Below are positions 1 to 4,705 of a stretch of 6,400 nucleotides of DNA, piece by piece. Origin of the DNA: Candidatus Omnitrophota bacterium (GTDB lineage Bacteria; Hinthialibacterota; Hinthialibacteria; JAKQFZ01); assembly GCA_029558215.1 (NCBI GenBank), contig JAKQFZ010000099.1, forward strand, positions 1 to 6,400. The letters run 5' to 3'. Both the position numbers and the translations under genes were made by a program. Positions within the stretch are counted from its first letter, which is position 1; every line of letters begins with the position of its first letter. The notes under the pieces are model-generated. The model was not told the origin of the DNA. It searched no databases and worked only from the letters and a program-made list of their open reading frames with translations.

Positions 1-12
1 AAAGCCCTTCAT
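1..12 (-). CDS. Start of a divergent gene leaving the left edge (partial, first four codons)
   Basis: On the minus strand an ATG at 12-10 is followed by AAG GGC TTT (M-K-G-F) and then the window ends. It is called only because a near-perfect Shine-Dalgarno (AAAGGAGG, 30-23) lies 10 bases upstream and a promoter-like pair (99-94 and 75-70) lies above that. The product cannot be known from four codons. If real, this gene is divergent from the membrane glycosyltransferase at 119 and shares its 118-bp control region. A chance SD-plus-ATG in an intergenic region is the alternative. Confidence 0.4.
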
Positions 13-22
13 AGCTGATGAG

Positions 23-30
23 CCTCCTTT
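23..30 (-). promoter_or_regulatory. Strong ribosome binding site for the divergent gene
   Basis: The minus strand reads AAAGGAGG, an almost full anti-16S match, with 10 bases between it and the ATG at 12-10. It is the strongest SD seen in the window and is the main reason for proposing a gene running off the left edge. Confidence 0.45.
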
Positions 31-69
31 GAATATCTGCATGCTACCTTAATCTCGCATGTCGAAGCT

Positions 70-99
70 AATCTAGAGAACTTCACATGTTCATGTCAA
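70..99 (-). promoter_or_regulatory. Putative sigma70-type promoter for the divergent gene
   Basis: The minus strand has a perfect TTGACA (99-94), an 18-base spacer and TAGATT (75-70, four of six matches to TATAAT). Transcription would start near 63 and give a leader of about 50 bases containing the AAAGGAGG site. Its -35 box lies inside the spacer of the forward promoter, so the two would compete for polymerase. The -10 match is only moderate. Confidence 0.35.
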
Positions 100-109
100 A
101 TGTTATACT
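82..109 (+). promoter_or_regulatory. Putative sigma70-type promoter for the membrane glycosyltransferase gene
   Basis: TTCACA (82-87, five of six matches to TTGACA), a 16-base spacer and TATACT (104-109, five of six matches to TATAAT). Transcription would be expected to begin at about 115-118, at or next to the ATG at 119. That implies a leaderless or nearly leaderless mRNA, consistent with the absence of a Shine-Dalgarno before this start. Confidence 0.45.
85..96. promoter_or_regulatory. Palindrome ACATG-TT-CATGT centred between two divergent -35 boxes (possible operator)
   Basis: Five-base perfect arms (85-89 and 92-96) are separated by two bases. The dyad overlaps the forward -35 box (82-87) at one end and the reverse -35 box (94-99) at the other, where a repressor would block both promoters. 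Twelve bases of dyad is short, so a chance origin is possible and no regulator family can be assigned. Confidence 0.25.
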
Positions 110-118
110 GTACCGAAG

Positions 119-2071
119 ATGAAACACAACAGATTCACGATCTGGGTATGCACGGTAGTCTTGTTTACCGTTAGTTTCCTAAGCGTCTTTCTCACGCAGG
201 ATGACTACGGTCCCCACTGGGATGCACACACCTATTATCCACCCGCATCTCGCTTCGGAATGTGGATGCGCAGCCACTGGACAGGCGAAGATGTCCCTTC
301 CATCTCGGACATTGACGCCTATTTCCCTTGGAATCGCGATCATCCGCCTCTCGGCAAGATTCTCATGGGCATGACGTACGCTCTTTTTGCCAAGACGATC
401 GGAGAGGCTGACGCAACCGGACTTGCAGTTCTGCTCTGCTTTGCCACTTTGGTGTCCACTGTCTTTCTTGTTTGTCATGATTCGATGGGCTTCATGCCCG
501 CGCTGTTTGGTGCCATGATGATGTGGTTTATGCCTCGGGTCTTTTGTCATGCTCATCTGATTGCGCTCGATCTGATCGTGACACCTCTGATCTTGATCTC
601 CGTTTTCGCGTTCGCCAAGAACGCCTCACGCAAACTGGGTTTCATTGTTCCAGGTTTGTGTCTTGGACTTGCATTGCTCACGAAACTTCAGGCAGCGTTC
701 GTTCCGTTGATCCTTTGTTTCTGGCTGGTCTGGGGATGCCTACTGGAAAAGGATCAGAAGAATCAAAGGATGTGGACGCCTTGGATTAATCTTCTGCTAT
801 CCGGATTGCTCGGCATGGTGATACTCATTGCAGGATGGCCATTTCTTTGGGGAGATATGCGAGGGAATCTGAAAATCTACTGGGAATTTCTCTCCGTGAG
901 AAAGGATCTGGATGTCTTCTACTTTGGGCAGCGTACCGCGGGATGGACCTATCCCTTTGTGATGACACTGATTACGACTCCACCTGCGGCGCTGATCACT
1001 GCATTGTTCGCGACAAGGAGTTTCCTTCAGCGAAAGGCTCATCCCTCAACTCGGCTGTGGCTATGCGGTATTGTGGTTCCGTTGGCCGTAATCGCAATGC
1101 CAGGTGTCAAACGCTATGACGGTATCAGACTCTTCATGCCCTTTCTCCCATTTTTGGTATGTTTGAGCGCGGCCGGCTTCCGGACAATCCTTCGGCATAT
1201 TGAGATCAGGATTCCCACTGTTGCCAGACAGAAGATCCTTGCGCTTGCGTTTCTGGTGCTCCTACCAGGTTCGGCGTTGATCGAACTCATCATCTATCAT
1301 CCCCATCAGATTGTTTACTACAGCCCCCTGATCGGCGGATTTCCTGGGGCGTATCTTGCGGGTATGGATGCGGACTACTTGGGCTTGTGTATTCAGGAGT
1401 CTCTACCTGTCGTGCATGCGAGAGTCCCAAAAGGTTCATGGCTTTTTCTCGCAGGGGTAAACACAGCAAACCAGTTCTCTCCCGTCTCTCTGCCGGATCC
1501 GGGTGCGCCGGTGGATCTGTCTTTGAACAGCACGTACCGAGTTGCTTCTGTCCCTATGACTCAGGACATTTTGGACTCACCCTGGGGAATGTATACTCTG
1601 ATCAACAACAGGCGTGGTGGCTTGGGGGAAGTCGGCGATATCATCGTCAGTCAGCAGATGCCCATCTGGGAATACGAATTCCAGGGCGTACCGCTCCTTA
1701 TGCTCTATGCCTATCCGAAGCGAGGAGCCTACGATGCAGGGGCCCGATACGTCTTCGAGCACATTGAGGCTTTGGACGTTTTGTGGCACGATGACGAAGA
1801 GGAACTGCAGATCATCTGGAGACTCCGAGAATCAGCACCGTCTCTTGGGTTGTTTATTGACCAAGTGGACTCTGGAAGACGTGTCTTGGAGAGAACTCAT
1901 CAAGAGAGGCTCTACTCGCTCTATCCTACGGAGTTCTGGCTCCCCGGTGACACAATCCGAACTCGGTATCCCATCTTGCTCCAACCTCGAACAGAGACTT
2001 TCGAGATTCGGATAATCGAGCGCGAATCGGAAAGGGAAGAGGGGCTCATTCGCATGAAGGTGTCTCATTAG
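119..2071 (+). CDS. Polytopic GT-C glycosyltransferase, PMT/GT39-like, with C-terminal soluble domain
   Basis: This is an integral membrane enzyme expected to transfer a sugar from a polyprenyl-phosphate donor at the outer face of the inner membrane; acceptor and sugar are unknown. Residues 7-25 form the first membrane span. The following loop holds WDAH (D35) and DIDAYF (D64, D66), candidates for the acidic catalytic residue of GT-C enzymes, then the family signature HPPLGK (75-80). Further hydrophobic spans lie at about 103-119, 126-142, 147-166, 174-207, 223-244, 276-298, 313-328, 337-355 and 373-392. RYDGIRLFMPFLPF (332-345) and YYSPLIGG (400-407) resemble conserved PMT-family segments. 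Residues from about 430 are soluble; 560-640 (LQIIW, YPTEFWLPGD) resemble the beta-rich C-terminal domain found on many GT39 proteins. The ATG is the first start after an in-frame stop at 74-76. It has no Shine-Dalgarno, and the 3' end overlaps tgt. Family call is firm, specificity is not. Confidence 0.85.
   Translation: MKHNRFTIWVCTVVLFTVSFLSVFLTQDDYGPHWDAHTYYPPASRFGMWMRSHWTGEDVPSISDIDAYFPWNRDHPPLGKILMGMTYALFAKTIGEADATGLAVLLCFATLVSTVFLVCHDSMGFMPALFGAMMMWFMPRVFCHAHLIALDLIVTPLILISVFAFAKNASRKLGFIVPGLCLGLALLTKLQAAFVPLILCFWLVWGCLLEKDQKNQRMWTPWINLLLSGLLGMVILIAGWPFLWGDMRGNLKIYWEFLSVRKDLDVFYFGQRTAGWTYPFVMTLITTPPAALITALFATRSFLQRKAHPSTRLWLCGIVVPLAVIAMPGVKRYDGIRLFMPFLPFLVCLSAAGFRTILRHIEIRIPTVARQKILALAFLVLLPGSALIELIIYHPHQIVYYSPLIGGFPGAYLAGMDADYLGLCIQESLPVVHARVPKGSWLFLAGVNTANQFSPVSLPDPGAPVDLSLNSTYRVASVPMTQDILDSPWGMYTLINNRRGGLGEVGDIIVSQQMPIWEYEFQGVPLLMLYAYPKRGAYDAGARYVFEHIEALDVLWHDDEEELQIIWRLRESAPSLGLFIDQVDSGRRVLERTHQERLYSLYPTEFWLPGDTIRTRYPILLQPRTETFEIRIIERESEREEGLIRMKVSH
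2046..2071. other. 26-bp tail-to-tail overlap of tgt and the membrane glycosyltransferase gene
   Basis: The minus-strand tgt stop (TGA, 2048-2046) lies inside the last codons of the plus-strand gene, whose TAG is at 2069-2071. No hairpin followed by a T-run is visible in the junction on either strand, so each transcript probably runs antisense into its neighbour unless it is ended by Rho or by an element I cannot see. Confidence 0.9.
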
Positions 2072-3257
2072 TCAAATCGAATACAGGCCTTTCATTCCGA
2101 CTCCGTCTGCAGCATGTGGCAGGCGTCGTGTGAGGCGCACCAGAGTTTGGATTCAGATACCTTGTCAGAAACTCCCGCTTGAATTGTTGAAATACTCCTG
2201 AACGAATGGCCTCTCTGATCCGTGCCATCAGATCGATGAAGAAAAAGAGATTGTGCGTTGTCGCAAGTCTTGCTGCAAGAATCTCCTGCGCGACGAAGAG
2301 GTGCCTCAGATAGGCACGACTGTAGTTCTGGCAGGTGTAGCAGCCACACTCCGGATCCACAGGCTTCATGTCGTTGGTGAACTCGGCTTTGCGAATGTTC
2401 ATTCTTCCGCAACGCGTGAAAAGCAGTGCGTTGCGTCCCGCACGAGTAGGCATCACGCAGTCGAACATATCCACGCCACGCTCCACAGTCTCCAAGAAGT
2501 CCAAGGGAGTCCCCACACCCATTAAGTAGCGAGGCTTGTCTGAAGGCAGCAATGGCGTCGTATGCGATACCATTTCGAGAAACTGGTCTTTGTCTTCCCC
2601 CAACTGGAGCCCACCAAGTGCGTAACCAGGGAGATCGAGTTCAACAAGTGCCTCGGCGCATTTGGCACGAAGATCCTTGTGGAGCCCTCCCTGAACAATC
2701 CCAAACAACGTGGGATCGCCCTCCTGCAAGGCGTCTCTGCAACGCCTTGCCCATCGGATTGTTCGCTCATTGGCCTGTTGAAGATATTCCCTTGATGACT
2801 CGACTGGGGGGCACTCGTCAAACGCCATCATGATGTCCGGACCAAGGGCGCGTTGGATTTCGATGGCTCTCTCGGGTGTGAAAAAATGTCTTGAGCCATC
2901 AATGTGGGATTGAAACTGCACCCCGTCTTCCGTGATCTTCCGCGTCTGTGCCAGACTGTAGACTTGAAAACCACCGCTGTCGGTTAGAATGGCACCATTC
3001 CAGTTCATGAATGAATGCAGTCCTCCCGCTGCATGCACCACTTGTTCTCCCGGGCGCAGATGCAGGTGATAGGTGTTTGCGAGGATCATCGTTGACCCGA
3101 TCTGCGTCAGTTCCTCAGGAGTCATCGCCTTGACGGTTGCCTGAGTTCCTACCGGCATAAACACAGGGGTTTCGACGACTCCGTGAGATGTCAGAATTCG
3201 ACCGACGCGAGCATCGCCATCGCGATGAACCAGATTGAAGTCGAATATCCTCGTCAT
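2046..3257 (-). CDS. tgt: tRNA-guanine(34) transglycosylase (Tgt)
   Basis: Tgt exchanges guanine at wobble position 34 of GUN-anticodon tRNAs (Asp, Asn, His, Tyr) for preQ1 in the queuosine pathway, in the cytoplasm. The 403-residue protein carries the family landmarks: DSGGFQ (D93, base-recognising Asp), FDEC (D147, C149), VQGG (Q189), GGLQLGE (215-221), YLMGVG (M246), and DMFDCVMPTR with D266 as the expected nucleophile. The zinc site is C304, C306, C309 and H335. Spacing agrees with the Zymomonas enzyme as I recall it. C149 marks the bacterial preQ1 type. The start at 3257 is chosen because the family N-terminus begins there; the frame is open further upstream, to 3401, but only inside the glycosyltransferase gene. 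ATG and the upstream stop share ATGA. Two oddities: Leu219 replaces the usual Val of GGLxVGE, and about 33 residues (371-403) extend past the normal C-terminus into the convergent gene. Confidence 0.97.
   Translation of the reverse strand: MTRIFDFNLVHRDGDARVGRILTSHGVVETPVFMPVGTQATVKAMTPEELTQIGSTMILANTYHLHLRPGEQVVHAAGGLHSFMNWNGAILTDSGGFQVYSLAQTRKITEDGVQFQSHIDGSRHFFTPERAIEIQRALGPDIMMAFDECPPVESSREYLQQANERTIRWARRCRDALQEGDPTLFGIVQGGLHKDLRAKCAEALVELDLPGYALGGLQLGEDKDQFLEMVSHTTPLLPSDKPRYLMGVGTPLDFLETVERGVDMFDCVMPTRAGRNALLFTRCGRMNIRKAEFTNDMKPVDPECGCYTCQNYSRAYLRHLFVAQEILAARLATTHNLFFFIDLMARIREAIRSGVFQQFKREFLTRYLNPNSGAPHTTPATCCRRSRNERPVFDLTNETPSCE
3254..3257 (-). other. ATGA stop/start overlap coupling the glycosyltransferase to tgt
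   Basis: On the minus strand ATG (3257-3255) of tgt and TGA (3256-3254) of the upstream gene share two bases. This is the classic arrangement for reinitiation, so both genes are almost certainly on one mRNA and translated in linked amounts. Confidence 0.9.
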
Positions 3258-4624
3258 GCCCAATACCCCTTCTCCTTGAACTTGGAGAGGACTCGATGCC
3301 AGAAGGTTTGCGACGTTGGCACCGATGTTACTGGCTGTGGTGGTTCCTGGAGAGGCTTGGGCTTGCCCCAGTCCGGTGCGTGAGAAGGGCTGGAGACCCA
3401 TTGGAGTACCGGCTTGATCGTCTCTCGGAATGTGTAGTATTTCTGAAAGTAGTCTTTGCCGGCGTTGCCCATTAGTCTCATCTCATCGGAATGGTGCGCC
3501 GCATAGAGCAGCGCCTCGGAAAGAGCCTCGGCGTTGCCGATGGGAAAAGTCAGACCACATTGCGCTTCTCCCACAAGACGGCTGATTTCGGTACCGAGCG
3601 TGGTCAGGATCGGAAGCCCGGCACGCATCATATCTGTGATTCGGTTGCGTGCGCCATACATGGACTCGTAGCACTGTGCATCCACGTTGATCCCGATGTC
3701 CGAGCAGAGGAAGTAGTCCGGCACCTGTTCAAAGGGAATCCAGCCTTTCAGATGAAAGCGATCCGAGAACTGTGAGCGAGATACCATTTCCTGAAAGTGC
3801 GGGTAGGTCTTCTCATCCACTCCGTCAATGATGCCTCCGGTTGACACAAAATGGATTCGAGATTCTTGCGCCATCGCTCTTTCGAGTCCGGCAAACATTG
3901 TGTCTACGTCGCACCAGAGGTTGTAGCCACCGCTCCAGAGGACAAGGAAGTCCTCTGGGCGAAACTCAGTCCACCGAGGATTGTTATCTGTGAGCACGAT
4001 CGGTGTCTCTTTTCTGCCTTCGGGAACAGTGTGGACGAAGTTGTATCCCATCGTGTAGCGGTTGAGCCGTCCCACTGTGCCAAGTTCTCCGACGAGAATA
4101 TGACGCTGCAAGTCAGAAGCCGAGGAGAACTTGTCTGCACGTTCCAGCGCAGGTTTCTGTTGATTCCAGTTGTGGCCGACGTAAAGATCGTCTCCCTCGC
4201 GATAGGCCTTGGTCTGGGCTTCCCCCATGCTGTAGCCGTTGATGTCCGCCCAGACGGGACACTGCGTTCTGATTTGCACGGCTCTTGTGCTTGGAAAGGC
4301 GTTGACCCCGATGATGCAGTCGGGCTGAAACTCATCATGCTGACACTGAAGGTATTCATCGCTACGAAAACAGGCGACCTCGTCCACTGAAATATAGGTT
4401 AGATTCCCCTTTTGGACTCTGACTTCTCGTTGGAAGGACTCCTCAAGTCCGGTAATCCGCATGGCAACCAAGTGGACGATATGACCCTCTTCAAGAAGTG
4501 GATCAATGAACTGAAGGGTCCTCATGCATGAGCCATGAATCTTCGTTGTGTTGTCCTCTGGAAGAGGCGCAATGCCCAGAACAAGAACCCTCTTGCTTGA
4601 ACAACAATTCATACGCCAAGCCAT
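3254..4624 (-). CDS. GT-B glycosyltransferase (GT4-like)
   Basis: This predicted soluble 456-residue enzyme would transfer a sugar from a nucleotide donor. Residues 11-55 form the first Rossmann strand and helix (KRVLVLGIAP, then GSCMRTLQFIDPLLEEGHIV), the usual start of GT-B acceptor domains. The second Rossmann domain starts near 224 (EDFLVLWSGGY). The donor-site region is GARNRITDMMRAGLPILTT (324-342) with GLTFPIGNAEALSEAL (357-372), similar to GT4-type enzymes that clear an 'R..D....GLP...T.G' block. No signal peptide or membrane span is present. A proline-rich linker (about 411-440) leads to a basic C-terminal helix (441-452) that could dock to a membrane or partner. Start at 4624 has AAGGA (4640-4636) 11 bases upstream. 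Met5 (4612) is an alternative with AGGATGG 8 bases upstream. Its stop overlaps tgt as ATGA. Donor and acceptor cannot be told; a role in surface glycan assembly is inference. Confidence 0.87.
   Translation of the reverse strand: MAWRMNCCSSKRVLVLGIAPLPEDNTTKIHGSCMRTLQFIDPLLEEGHIVHLVAMRITGLEESFQREVRVQKGNLTYISVDEVACFRSDEYLQCQHDEFQPDCIIGVNAFPSTRAVQIRTQCPVWADINGYSMGEAQTKAYREGDDLYVGHNWNQQKPALERADKFSSASDLQRHILVGELGTVGRLNRYTMGYNFVHTVPEGRKETPIVLTDNNPRWTEFRPEDFLVLWSGGYNLWCDVDTMFAGLERAMAQESRIHFVSTGGIIDGVDEKTYPHFQEMVSRSQFSDRFHLKGWIPFEQVPDYFLCSDIGINVDAQCYESMYGARNRITDMMRAGLPILTTLGTEISRLVGEAQCGLTFPIGNAEALSEALLYAAHHSDEMRLMGNAGKDYFQKYYTFRETIKPVLQWVSSPSHAPDWGKPKPLQEPPQPVTSVPTSQTFWHRVLSKFKEKGYWA
3266..3277 (-). 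promoter_or_regulatory. Ribosome binding site of tgt inside the upstream coding sequence
   Basis: The minus strand reads AAGGAGAAGGGG. AAGGAG (3277-3272) is 14 bases from the ATG, which is long, while AAGGGG (3271-3266) is 8 bases away. Either could pair with 16S rRNA. Its presence supports 3257 as the tgt start over longer upstream alternatives. Confidence 0.6.
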
Positions 4625-4705
4625 CCTGCTTCGATTCCTTTGAAGAGAAGGACACTTCTGTCCTGAGACATATATACACCAACGCGGGGAATCGGCAAAG
4701 CTGCT
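4625..4705 (-). promoter_or_regulatory. Intergenic gap with possible promoter and small hairpin ahead of the glycosyltransferase
   Basis: This is the only gap within the minus-strand cluster. TTGCCG (4698-4693), a 16-base spacer and TATATA (4676-4671) make a weak sigma70-like pair that could start a glycosyltransferase-tgt transcript. Downstream, a perfect 6-base inverted repeat AGGACA/TGTCCT with a 4-base loop lies at 4649-4664. No T-run follows it on either strand, so it is not a convincing intrinsic terminator. AAGGA at 4640-4636 is the likely ribosome binding site for the ATG at 4624. Confidence 0.3.

Noticed and set aside
3258..3401. Extension of tgt to an upstream ATG at 3401 (48 extra residues)
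   Set aside because: The added residues lie within the glycosyltransferase coding sequence in another frame, have no resemblance to the Tgt N-terminus, and the ATG at 3257 gives the family-like start with a ribosome binding site and ATGA coupling.
3851..4390. Plus-strand open frame of 179 codons antisense to the glycosyltransferase
   Set aside because: It lies wholly opposite a well-supported gene, has no recognisable domain or ribosome binding site, and its composition fits a mirror of the coding strand.
4649..4664. Inverted repeat AGGACA-CTTC-TGTCCT as an intrinsic terminator of the HD-GYP gene
   Set aside because: The stem is only 6 bases and is not followed by a run of T on either strand, so a terminator call is not justified; it is kept only as a structural observation.
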